DNA of 64,000 bases from NCBI RefSeq assembly GCF_000204055.1, contig NW_006768803.1:175460-239459 (forward strand), read 5' to 3'. The stretch comes from Melampsora larici-populina 98AG31 (Eukaryota > Basidiomycota > Pucciniomycetes > Pucciniales > Melampsoraceae). Positions 24,754-35,524 of this stretch are shown here, piece after piece (within the stretch, counting starts at the first letter, position 1; the number at the start of each line of letters is the position of its first letter). The translations under genes were made by a program, and so were the position numbers. The notes beneath the pieces were generated by a model that saw only the letters and a list, made by a program, of their open reading frames with translations, was not told the origin of the DNA and ran no database searches.

Positions 24754-24936
24754 CACTGCAAGTATAATGTATTTTCCCAAGGTGAAAAATGATTACAGTT
24801 ATTTCACAAAATGATTAAAAATGCATTAATTGTGCATTAATTCTGCATTTTTCTGCATCAATTCTGCATTATGAATCATTTTGTGCATTAAATTCAATCA
24901 TTTTTCACCTTGGAAAAATACATTATTTTTGCAGTG
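24754..24936. mobile_element. 183-bp MITE inside the decayed hAT gene
   Basis: The inverted ends are about 40 bp, from CACTGCAAGTATAATGTATT to an inverted AATACATTATTTTTGCAGTG, with CCA on both sides (24751-24753 and 24937-24939). The interior has repeated GCATTAAT/ATTCTGCAT units. Removing it restores a continuous hAT segment. The superfamily is unknown. Confidence 0.75.
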
Positions 24937-25473
24937 CCAAGAAGCTCATCCAGTAATGAGCTTTAGTAAAGAAATCGACAAGTTCTTTCTTGTTTGATAC
25001 TATTACTACTTCTTTCAACATTGGATGAGCCAAGATATATTTTGTGCTCAAGTTGAGGACATGTAAACAGTGAGGTAAAGTGAAAATGGCCGGAAATTCT
25101 TGGGAAACAATTGTCTGGTAGGATTTGAAATGTAGAAAAACACCATCAGATCTTTAGGAATTGAGGATGGTGTTATAATGGACTACTTAGAGCATCTCCA
25201 ACGGCACCTTGTAAACGTAACAATACGTAAACTGTATTTTACGTTTACAGGGTCAGGTCAAAAAACAACCATCCAACAGTCGCCAGCTTTCTCACATCTG
25301 GCCATGTGTGTGAATTTTGTTTTGAGGAATACCAGGTATCACATGTCAGCACGTTCATATATGAGGGGCTCTTGCAAAAGATGCAACACACAGTTTTGGA
25401 AGGTTTTAGACATAATGATACCACATTTGTCTAATGATGAATATGATGACTGAAAGAAATTACATATCAAGTA

Positions 25474-26880
25474 CACCACCGGGCAGCCTTTGAGCAAAAA
25501 AGCGCTGCCAGAGTGCGATGAAGGGCTACGTGAATTTCACCGAGCAATCGACTTGAAATGCAGATGAAACTCGGCGACGTTGAAAGCCGTGCGAGTTTGA
25601 ATCACACAGATGTGATGTCACAAATGGCAGCAGTAAGACCACGCTGCCATCACGTCGCAAACTGTGACAAAAGGTTTCACAATTGCGACGTGAATCACCA
25701 CGTGGTCATCACATTGGCTGTGGCCATGGTATGATCACCTGATGATTTCACCGTAGCCACAGTGCCCGCTGCCCCATAACCACACAAATATTCCAATCAA
25801 GGTCACATTGTGATTGAGAATCAAGATGAAGATATTCGTAATCTGCGTGCTGTGCAGTTGACCGCAGTTGACCGTTTTCCTGAGCTTACAACATGATATG
25901 ATGACATTATGATGTCATTCATCATATCACTCAATGTTTTGGTATAAAAAGTGTTTGAACTTCGACCTCTCAATGAAGTCCCAAACATCTCATTCATCAA
26001 CAATTCATTCATCCCTTTACACTTTTTTCTATATATCATCTGATCCTTTCCCTACTACCATCCATTACTCACAGATCCTCTTGATGGTCATTGACTACTT
26101 TTAAAGACGCTCTTGAATATTTCTCATGGATTGTTTTTATTTCAAGATTGGTTAAACTTATCATCTTGAGTCTGATCTTCTTCTTTCAATCACTTGAACT
26201 CTGTCATCTTGAGTATTCACCAGTCAGTATCAGTTGGATGTATCTTCAACCTTTCATCTATCGCAAATCCAATTGATCGACTCTTTTATATCTTGTTTAC
26301 TTACATTTTTACGCATATCAACAAGAGATTTAGGAACATTATATCCAAGGCAAGACCAATTGAACTAACTGTAGAATGGTAGCAGGGAATTATATCTGAA
26401 TTGAAAAGATGTTGTATGACTTTGAGTGTGGTTGATTCTGTCATGATCTCCTGAGGGAGTAATTTGTTTTTGTCTTTCAAGTTTGTATCCTGATTAGCCC
26501 ATGCTCCTGACCAATCCTCTTTGGATTGGTCAGGAGATTTTTTTTGATCCTCTCGTAAGCCGAGCAACATTGCAATCACGCGAAGCCCACATAAATGCTA
26601 TGTGGTAGCCCGTTGGAGTACGCCCACATGGTGGAATGCAACGGCACGGCCACCAGAGTGGAAGGTGAATGCCATGAGGCAAATGGCCACATTGCCAGTT
26701 CTATCCAGCCGATGCACTGAAGCGCTGTGGTGTTCACAGTGCTACCACGTGGGAGGTACTGTGAAACCCATGCGGTTTATGGATTGCAGTCGCGAGGTGA
26801 CTCGCCTCTTGTGAATGCTACGTGAACCACTATAGAGCCAAATGGCGACATGGAATTCACGCCTCAACTGCCCCGTGGTG
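25474..26880. mobile_element. Candidate 1.4-kb non-autonomous TIR element
   Basis: The ends CACCACCGGGCAGC and inverted CACCACGGGGCAG match at 12 of 13 positions and are flanked by TA on both sides (25472-25473 and 26881-26882). Both terminal 300-bp regions are GC-richer than the AT-rich middle, which holds a TATAAAAAG box near 25943 but no long ORF. A TA duplication would fit several superfamilies. The short terminal match leaves doubt. Confidence 0.5.
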
Positions 26881-27944
26881 TATATAGTCAATGAGATATC
26901 ATTCAACTTTCAAAAGGAATATTGTGCGCTTTTGGCGTTTTTGGCAGGAGCACAACCTTGAGAGTCCCTGAATCATGTGCACGGTGGAGGGAAATCATTT
27001 TAAAGAAAAAATACAGCTTAATGTATGTTTTCAGACAAGCCTGTACGCCTTTTTGCAATTCAGGACCGTTGGAGATGGTCTTACCCAAAACTTGACCATG
27101 ATCAAGGGAGAATCATAGACCACAGCACTGATCTGATCCCATTGAAGGCCTTGAGCTTTAAGAGTGTCCTTCAATGCATCAAATGTACTTTCCACTGTAT
27201 GAAAAAGTTGATTAAGGTCCAGTACATCAATGAAGTGTTTGACTTCAGTGCCACATAAAACAAGCACTGCATATATACTGTTCTTAGATATGTTGGTCTA
27301 GCCATCTAGCAAGATTGTTAAGTTTGATTGAGTCTTCAAGTTTTCTTTGACAGCACTTTTGTGTTTAGCATGTAGAAGAGGGAGAGTTTTTTCCATCATG
27401 CAATATTGGGTTGGAGGGTTGAACGGACAGACAGCTAACATTTGTTGAAAATTCATGAAATACTTATTGCGAAGAAATCTAAACGCTGCTTTGCCCATAA
27501 TGAGGCCTTTGAGAATCTCTTCATCTAGCTTAGCTATCTTATCAGGTGGATAGGGGATGAAGAACTGTTTGATACCAAAGTTGTGAACAATCTTAGTGTC
27601 TGGAACAATGGAGACTTCCTTTGTAGTGGTTGTGGGGATAGAGGGTGGTAGAGTGGAAACACTATTTTCTGTATCATCCTCAGTGATCAACAAGTGTTTG
27701 TAGATTTTTGCAAGATTGAGATTGATTGACATTTGTTGATCATATGATCAGCCAATTTGTTTGGTTTTCCTTCCATTGTCTCCTTGCAGTGCTGACATTT
27801 GGCAAGGCAATGGTGCATGATCAGTTGACATATATGATATAGAATTTGGTCCATTGCTTCCCAAATGCAGAAGTTTGTGGAATCCAGGCAGATTTGTCCT
27901 TCTTGGTGACTTTTGGCATATCTTGATGGTGGACGGTGGTGCAT

Positions 27945-29236
27945 GATTGTAAGGTTTAAACTTCAGTGTTTGAATGGAGTCAATAAGGAATTTTGAGGTG
28001 GTTTGTAGGAAGCCACCTTGCTTTACCTGACCCATTAGCCATATTATATAACCAGGGCGTGCCACCCCCAAATCCAGCCTGAGTGGGCGTGCTCTGGGCG
28101 CTCCCTGAGGCTTGCTTTTCACACCACGCCCACCATGTGAGTGTCAGGGCACATAGAACAAAATTGCTTCAAAGTTTTGGCTTCAATAGCAACTGTACAA
28201 GTTCATTTGGAAAAGATAAAACATATTAGTTGGGGCTGGTGTAGTAGATGTCTTGTCAATAAGGAAGCTTATTGAGCAAGGAAATAACCGTGTAATAGTT
28301 GATATATAACTGCTACATGTTGATTACATATAACTTATATATGTAGGACAGCAGTTGCCAATAGTAATCAAAGAGAAATAGCAGAATAAAGACCAGATCC
28401 GTGGATACTAACACTAAAAGAGCTTATAAGGGACTTGTAAGGGCTTTTGGAGGTTGTTATGGACAGATTGATTGGTTTATAAAGCTTGGTAAACTTGATT
28501 GGTTATTTTAAAGGATGGGGAACAAAAGAAATAAGACAAAGGCAAGGGTTTATATACCCATCAGAACAAGCAGAAAGTGCACAGAAACATAAGAAAATAC
28601 AAATAAGGAGGCTAATGTGAACATCTCCTGTTTACAACTGATCAATGATCCGTAGATGATCACATATGATCATTACAACAAGATCTGCGCATGTAATGAT
28701 CTACTTTTTAGTATTACTGATCTTTAATTCCCATGATCCCTGATTCACCCTTGTAATTCATTCTATTACAACCCTTCCTTTTAGCACGACAGCCCTAGAC
28801 CTCCCTTCTTGGCGGCCATCACATGCCAAGAAGATCAGTTTTAGATGAACAGCTACTAAGTTGGGTTCCCAATCCAACTTAGTTGCTTGAACTAGGACTA
28901 CATGTGGTTATTAGAAAGATTATCATAAAACAAATCACTTTAGGATCATCTTCCAAACTGATCCGTGAGTATTTTGTTTATTGAATATTGACCATCTTTT
29001 GAATACACAAAAATAGAGAAAAATAGAAACTGAATTGAAGTTCAAGAGAAAGTGATAAGTGAAAAAAGAATAGTAGAAATAAAGTACTATGTGTATTACT
29101 TGTGTAATTGATGATTACATGTTTGTAACTTCATGTAATCATTTGTTACGAGTTCTTTCAGCTTATTACTACATGTAATTGTTGAATTACATGTAGTTAT
29201 ATGTATGTAATAAAGTTTGATTGTCAGGAAGGAGAT
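27945..29236. other. Intergenic, AT-rich, no gene seen
   Basis: The region between 28020 and 28140 is GC-rich and resembles hAT subterminal sequence. The rest is AT-rich, with repeated TACATGTAATTA-type motifs near 29090-29215. No supported exon is seen. Confidence 0.45.
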
Positions 29237-29244
29237 ATACGGCT

Positions 29245-29538
29245 CACGCTCACACCCGGGGCCCCGAAGCCACGAGGCGCCCTGGAGGGGCACATGGCCG
29301 TGGCCAGGGCTTAGGCCACGCGTGGCCCTCACCACAAACCCTTCATGACCTTCATAGTGCATGAAGTTCAGCTTAATTCCCCTTCAAAGAGTGCCTTAAG
29401 CAGGGAGTAGCACCTGAAGATGAGTTGGGCTATGATCAAAAGTTGTTTCAAGGGCAGGCCACACAGGGCTGGGCAGGGCTGGGCCACGGCCCTGGCCACA
29501 GCCCTGGCCACGAAAAAGGTGCCGGGTGTGAGCGTGAC
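29245..29538. mobile_element. GC-rich 294-bp MITE with 8-bp target duplication
   Basis: The ends CACGCTCACACCCGG and inverted CCGGGTGTGAGCGTG are flanked by ATACGGCT (29237-29244 and 29539-29546). The interior holds repeated GGCCACGGCCCTGGCCA. An 8-bp duplication suggests the hAT superfamily. There is no coding capacity. Confidence 0.85.
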
Positions 29539-29592
29539 ATACGGCTATGTCCGTGTATGCCCTTCCTGACATGTCTTGTGTCTTTTCCAAAT

Positions 29593-32439
29593 TAGGGCTG
29601 CGACCCGGCCCTGAGTGTGACGGGGCCGCCCCGGGGCATCGCCCGGCCGCGAGAAGACCCGAGGACCTCTCAAAAACTCTCAGGGCCGACCAGGGCACGC
29701 CCTGGTCGAGGCTTAGGCATTGAAGGCAGCCATTAGGCTCAATTGAAGGCATAAAAAAGTAGCAAGTTTATTTCAATTCATTTATAAGACCTCTACAACT
29801 TGGTTACTTGACTATAATAAAAAATCTCGGGTAGAAAACTTGTTTTATCATTTATTCTCATGTATAGAACGGTATAGATCTCATGTATAGAACGGTATAG
29901 ACAAGCTCTAATAGCCTGATGAGGAGATCAAGAAAACATCACAACACATTGTTCCAACTCTTGAGACAAACCTGGGCCTCGAGATTGGTAGGAGTGAAAG
30001 AGGCACGGTGGTCGGACATTACCCTCAGCGCATTAGAAAATGTGCGCTCAGTAGGAGCACTCGTGGCTGGAACTGCAAGCATGGCTTTTGCCATTCGTGC
30101 CAAGTTGGGCCAGTGTCGTCCGGCGGTGTCCCAGTAGACGAGAGGTTTGCATATCTCATCCTCCTGAGGAGCGGTGAGGTATTCTTTGACTTCATCTTCA
30201 ATCGGAACGGTCTTGCGCCTCTTGATGTAGTGTTGAGGTCGGTCCAGGTTGAGATCCGTTTCCTGAGGTTCAACTATCTCGATTTCGGGGTTGAGAGAGG
30301 GTGTGAAATTGGTCGCTTGTGATATAAAGTAACTAACCAAGTCTTCATGTCCCCAACCAAGGGACTCCATCGTTTGGGCCTTAACAGCAGTAAGTTTGAG
30401 ACGCGGGTCAAGTATGGCAGCACAGATGTAAACAGCTTTGGTCTCGGCGGCATTTTGATATTGAATTATTTTCTTGATCATCGGCTTGATTGCCACCTTG
30501 AGTTCCTTACATTTGGAATCAGCCCATGCCTATATGCAAATTGAAAAGTTCCAAACAGTCAGTTTAATCAAGTGAACGATTGAAAAGCAAAACAAAAATT
30601 ATACATTACCTTTTCGAGCCTTTTGACCAGCCACTGATAGTCAGGCATGACAATAGAAAACGTGGGGTATGAATGACCCTCGATCGTGTTCGTAACGGTA
30701 GCAAGAGGTCCCAAGAACTGCACTAAACTTTCAACTAAGATCCACTCCTCGTGGTCGAGTTTAAACACCTCGAGAGCTGGGTTACAGTTGAACTGGTATT
30801 CCAATACAACCCTCAGCTCAACAAATCGAGCAAGTGAAGCGTGCGTGGAAGACCAGCGGGTTGAGACCTCATGAACGAGTCCAACCTTGCGATTCAAAGT
30901 GGCACATGAGGCAATTGTGTTGTCGAGTGAGGTCTTGAGCTGACTAGAATGCTTGATTTTTTTGTGGAAGGCTCGGATCCGGGTGAGAAGGCTACTTATC
31001 TCGGAGGTTGAGGTAGGCTCAATAAACAACGGAACAGATGAATGAGTTCGAGGTATGGCGGGATCAAGTAGATCGATAGGTTCAGGTTGGGTCTTTCGGT
31101 CAAATACCGCCAACCCAGCTTTAGCCACTAAATTAATTACATGTGCTACGCACCCATGGAGGCTTTGAGATGAATTGAAATGAGGAATCAAGGTCAAGAG
31201 GCATTGTCCCATTGTGGTATTGTTGGACGCGTTGTCAGCGGTGATACAGTAAAGACGGTCAGAGATATGAAAGGAATCCAAAATGGTCTTGAGAAGCGAA
31301 GCGAGGTTGGAGCCAGTGTGGGGTCCATCGATGGGCTTCACAGCGAGAGTGATACCGCGGAGAGAAAAGTCTTTGGTGATCCAGTGTGCGGTGACACCGA
31401 GCATGGCGATATTCGTCGGAGACGTCCATCCATCACAGGTGATGGAGATGTGGTCAACAGAAGAAAGCATCTTGATGATTTGATTTCGACTAGTTTGAAA
31501 GGTATCTAGAATTCCATCGGTGATGGCGGTTCGTTTGGATAGGAGGGTGAAAGCTGTGGGGTTGATCATGTTGATCACCTCTCGAAATTCTTTGGCATCG
31601 ACAAAAGATATGGGGACCTCTTGATTGACAATCATCCGGATCAAAACCTCCTTGAGGTTAGCTCTGTTGAGCGGTTTGACCTAAAAGTAATATCATCATA
31701 CTATTATAAGTAATTTTATTATTAAAATGTAAGTCTTTTAATGAATTGACTTACTTTCACAGGTACCCCATCGATATGAAAGGCTGACACAGCGGGTTGA
31801 TCAGTTTGAACAGGTGCTACAATGTGATGATGTCGGTCAAGATGTCAAATCATCGACTTAGTACTGGCGTGTTTGTCGATGGCAAGAGGTTTGTTCCAGA
31901 CAGGTGGTTCGGTATCGTCGTCGATGGGATTGGTGGCATCAGCAAATCCAAGTTGTGCTCGGCACACGTTCTTCATCACGCCATCGATTTTCTCGGTAGT
32001 GAAGTAAGTCCAGACCCAAGAAGAGTGTATTGTAGTGGTGGTATCGGAAGCAACCACCTCGGAAATGGAATCCGAAGGGGCGAGCAAAGAACAAGAGGAC
32101 ATATTGGCATTGGTACGTAGATGGGAAGAACGGGTGACGGGAGTTGACAGGGTGGGCATGATGGCCACTGAATGCTAATCCAAGACGTGGGTAAAGGGGT
32201 AGGGGGTTTCCGATTCGGAGTTACAGTAAGATATTACGTAATGATGATCGTGAGAAACTCAAACTGGGAACAGGGATGAGGGGCTCGGCGCCTCGGTCGG
32301 GTCGGGCGCCGGGATGCCCGAGGGTGTTTTGTCACTCTCATCAAGTTAGGTTTGGCTGCCCCGGGGCACGGACTGTGAGGTCAAAAAAAACCCTCGGGCG
32401 ACTTCGGCCGGGCGGGGTCGGGTCCGGGTCGCAGCCCTA
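29593..32439 (-). mobile_element. hAT transposon, copy 2
   Basis: The ends TAGGGCTGCGACCCGG and CCGGGTCGCAGCCCTA are flanked by the 8-bp duplication TTCCAAAT (29585-29592 and 32440-32447). The element is 2847 bp long and nearly identical to 11987-15860 without its MITE. Visible differences are at 30918 (GCG versus GTG in the aligned codon), 31895 (C versus G) and about 32074 (A versus G). Confidence 0.97.
29939..32168 (-). pseudogene. hAT transposase, copy 2, same in-frame TGA
   Basis: The structure is as in copy 1, with exons 32168-31755, 31680-30610 and 30529-29939. The TGA at 31845-31847 (codon 108) is shared with copy 1. Relative to copy 1, one codon in the finger region reads Trp instead of Cys and one codon in the core reads Thr instead of Ala. 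Because both copies share the stop yet sit at different targets, the stop predates the last transposition. The protein that moved them was made by another copy, by read-through, or from a start beyond the stop. Confidence 0.9.
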
Positions 32440-32447
32440 TTCCAAAT

Positions 32448-33994
32448 GCACTTGTACATGTAAACCACACATGTAACTGCTGTAAATGGGAAGTGTCAGT
32501 CACAATGGTTGGTTTTGTTCCTCAATCATCTACATAATAAGAGCACTTTCTTCAGTGCAAAATGTGTAAAACATGTACCTTACTTTGGCTCATATTTCCT
32601 CTCTTTGGACCATGCCTGCATCCTGGGTGTGGAAAAAGATAAAGGGGATTGAAGGACACTCCCCGCAAAACCCTCTACCACAAGGTTATGGAGCGTACAA
32701 GTTTGGTGTAAGTCCCTTTCTTGCTTCAGCCTTGCTTGAGGCGGGTGTGGGACTTTGTTAAGTTTAGAACAATCTGAGTGAGAAAGAAGATTGTCAAATA
32801 ACAAGAATTATGAGTTGGATAAGAAGAAAAGAATTACAGTGAAGAATGAGTAGTAACTCTTATAAAAACTCAAAATACAAAGATGTCATGACAATCTCAC
32901 ATAATCAGAATGAAGTCGGCAAAGAGATTTATAAGCGCATGATAGCATAGACGCGCCGAGATTTTCAATCTCAATTCTTCTCTCCCCTGTGACTCCGGTT
33001 GATGCTAGGACAGGGGGTTTAGGAGGGGGATCAAATGCCTGCATAGCACTGCTTTGATCACCACAAGAAAGATGTAATTGAATGACTAATTTTCCACCGT
33101 GAACCCAACACGGACGTGTTTGCATAGATGTGTGAATTAACTTTCCGCCCAGAACCCAACTCACATAAAGGTGTTTGAAGAAAATAATAGTCAACACCCC
33201 CTTCGGGGGCTTTTGCTCTATACACAAAAGTGTAATGACAGAAACACAAAGTGTGTTTTTTTTGTAAAAAAAAGCAAGGGACACATCCTAGCTGATCAAA
33301 AGACATCCGAATTCCTGCTCTGACTAAAAATGCTGTCTCTCCAAGGTATTCTGCCTTATTCTGCACTTTTTTTAACTTGTTCAGTTAGTGTCACAGCTTT
33401 TATGCACTGAAAAAAATGCGTGAACCCGGTGTAATCAATCGGAGCCTTTTTGAAAGTTAGGCTCTGTCATTCGACGAACGAAGTTGTGCCTCGCCGACTA
33501 CCGACCCGTTATAGCCACGATACTTTTGAAAATGGACGCCTACTTGCTCCTGTCGTCTCATCGAATCGGGTGATCGTTGATCGAGCGCTCCGTTCCCTTC
33601 AATTTTATCTCGCGGAAACTTACACGGTTTGTGCAGGGCTGACGACGATCAAATGGGACATCCGTTGTATGTGAGGTATGATGGATACCACACTCGATTG
33701 TGAGGGTATCCTTCGGTGTTATCATGGTTTTCGAAGTTCGAAAATCTAGGGAGTCTCAATTTTTGGCGCGATCACGGAAGTTGGACACAAATTGCGCTCG
33801 AATCTGCGTTTAAAATAATCCAATTCTTTCACCCTATCACAACCTCCTGCAAGCGGGCGTCTAAATAATTTCTAATCCAAATAATTTCTTCTTCCTTCAT
33901 TGACTTTTTCTCGCCTTTGAGTATATTGTTGTGTTTGACCTTTCGTCACCCGCTCCTCGATTTCCGAACATATCTGACGCACCGGTTGAACAGA
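32448..33994. other. Intergenic upstream of the secreted-protein gene
   Basis: A segment at 33060-33190 holds two imperfect copies of AACCCAAC...GTGTTTG-type sequence and may be old retrotransposon DNA. ORFs in it have no recognisable domain. The last 200 bp is pyrimidine-rich and is a plausible promoter and leader for the gene at 33995. Confidence 0.4.
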
Positions 33995-34885
33995 ATGTTC
34001 ATTGATGTCCTCTTTGTAGCTTCTATCCTTGCCCTTCATACGACTTTGACAGTGTCAAAACCTGATATTCCTGCACCATGTGCTCACGCCATACCGGCTG
34101 AGTGGATTGGCGGTGATCAAAAACCCAAGAAAGGCTGGAGTAAGCTTTTCATTGGTCTCCTGTTATACACACATCTTCAGTTGATCTGATTTGCCTGTTC
34201 TTTCCCCTTTGACTTGATCAGAGTGCAGTCCGCAAGGATTCACAGATGAACCTGTACTAGTATGTACTCAGCGGATTGATACCCCACGCAAGTCATGTTT
34301 TCTCGTCTCATTTCTCTACGGCAACCATGATGGTTCTTGAAAAATTTTGTCTGAACATCTCACACGAACCGTTCACCTTTATAAACTCCCTTCTTGAATC
34401 TATCTTGCACAGCCGCTGTGTCTTGTACCACACAGTCTAAACCGGGGGAGGTCGTTTTATCTCAGTCATTTTGCGACTTGGGGTACTCAATAACCTCCTC
34501 CAAAGACGGAACTCTTTCTACCAACACAAAAGGGAATGTAACCGTCGACAAATGTAAGTCGTGTTGATGGATGATCAATGCCATATATCTCTCGGTTGCA
34601 TAGCTGTCTCAGCTTATCTTTTGAATTCCTTTTTGCGTACGCAAATCAAAAATGATGGTTTCGAGGAAACATAGTTCTCTGCAAAGATTCAGGATTTCCT
34701 GAACCACTAATCTGCGATCCGGGAAGTCCCTCTGGCGGTGAGTAAAGAGGTGTTTTCACACCACGGTCAAGTTTGCAAGCTGTCAACTTATATCATACAC
34801 CTCATTGTCTCCAATAGTCTTCAACTGGTGTTATCCCGGCGCATTTCTCTATAAGGATACACCATGGATTTATAAAGAAGCGTAA
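33995..34885 (+). CDS. Small cysteine-rich secreted protein (160 aa), effector candidate
   Basis: Five exons (33995-34139, 34222-34287, 34413-34553, 34675-34737, 34818-34885) join in frame to 161 codons. The start gives MFIDVLFVASILALHTTLTV, a typical signal peptide with cleavage expected near residue 20. The mature part has eight cysteines (in PCAH, KCSP, VCTQ, SCTT, FCDL, LCKD, ICDP, WCYP), which could form four disulfides. No known domain is recognised. Intron 2 uses a GC-AG border (GCAAGT at 34288); a GT alternative breaks the frame. A longer in-frame start upstream (33917) would remove the signal peptide, so ATG 33995 is preferred. Secreted cysteine-rich proteins of this size are typical apoplastic or effector candidates in plant-pathogenic fungi; that role is inference. 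Confidence 0.7.
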
Positions 34886-34924
34886 GTTTATACAATTCTG
34901 ACGGGATAAAAGATCCGATATCTT

Positions 34925-35317
34925 GTGGAGAAGCGGCTAACCTTGAATGCCGCCGAGAAAAGTGCCACCCAGCGGACTAAATCAGAGAAGGTGGCTAAAC
35001 CTGATAAAGTGGCGAAACCCGATAAAGTGGCGAAACCCGATAAAGTGGCGCAACCCGATAAAGTGGCGCAACCGGATAAAGTGGCGCAACCTGATAAAGT
35101 GCAGAAACCTGATAAAGTGGCGGAACCTGATAAAGTGGCGGAGCCTGTGAAGGAGGCCAAACCAGATGGTAATACAAATAATAGTGAAGATGGAGATGAG
35201 ACCAATGAAGATATTGTTGAGGAAGACGAAGAAGACATCAACAATGATATGTTAGTTGAATATCCTGAAAAATTAATTACTTCTTTAGAAGACCAAGATC
35301 ATCTGCTGGAATACTAA
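34925..35317 (+). CDS. KPDKVA-repeat hydrophilic protein ORF (130 codons)
   Basis: The ORF encodes a basic start, nine 6-residue repeats of the type KPDKVA, then a very acidic tail (EDGDETNEDIVEEDEEDIN). It begins 40 bp after the stop of the secreted-protein gene. It could be an independent gene or the C-terminal exon of an alternative transcript, but the simple splice from 34885 does not keep this frame. A further reading at 35296-35524, after a CTTTAG acceptor, is open and Ser/Thr-rich and could be a last exon. Function is unknown. Confidence 0.4.
   Translation: MEKRLTLNAAEKSATQRTKSEKVAKPDKVAKPDKVAKPDKVAQPDKVAQPDKVAQPDKVQKPDKVAEPDKVAEPVKEAKPDGNTNNSEDGDETNEDIVEEDEEDINNDMLVEYPEKLITSLEDQDHLLEY
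34997..35158. repeat. 18-bp tandem repeat, nine units
   Basis: Nine units of AAACCTGATAAAGTGGCG with point changes (AAACCC, CAACCC, GAACCT variants) run without gaps. The period is a multiple of three, so several reading frames on both strands stay open. Confidence 0.95.
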
Positions 35318-35524
35318 CCACAAATGTATTCATTTTGATTTTGATGAAAAAAACTCGAACAGAAAGAAAGCTAATGGAGGTGAAGATGCCGATGATCGTG
35401 GTAAAGCGGCAACAGGTAACATATTTGCAAGTAGTAATTCTACAAGCTCTACAAGTGCTAGCACGAAATTCCCACGTGGAGAAGCGTTCCTGTTTGTCAT
35501 CATGTGCATTTGGGCAAACATCTA

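Larger units (their letters stand above)
23745..27944 (-). pseudogene. Decayed hAT transposase, interrupted by smaller insertions
   Basis: Minus-strand fragments run in order from 27944. First is a BED-type finger (AKCQHCKETMEG then LADHMINKCQ, near 27750-27810), then a linker ORF (27732-27298). A core fragment with AVVYDSPLIMVKF lies near 27110. A segment HGLKTFTKTQWFSFAK lies at about 24700 and VLQPVVDAIAALEHANTTVG at 24540-24450. The C-terminal dimerisation part is at 24095-23745 (DLKTFAVKLFKIIAHTAGVESLFSG). Stops and frame changes lie between the pieces. A 183-bp MITE (24754-24936) and a 1.4-kb TIR element (25474-26880) sit inside. It is not close to the other hAT copies. Confidence 0.75.

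Noticed and set aside
25186..25460. Second Harbinger-like MITE from the AGAGCATCTCCAACGG end
   Set aside because: No matching inverted end was found nearby; CCGTTGGAGATGG at 27063 is only a partial match.
25860..26590. Solo LTR suggested by TATA box and pyrimidine-rich leader
   Set aside because: No convincing TG...CA ends with a 5-bp duplication were found; TA-flanked inverted tips explain the segment better.
34888..35244. Antisense 118-codon ORF with SGFATLSG-type repeats
   Set aside because: It is the shadow of the 18-bp repeat; openness follows from the period being a multiple of three.
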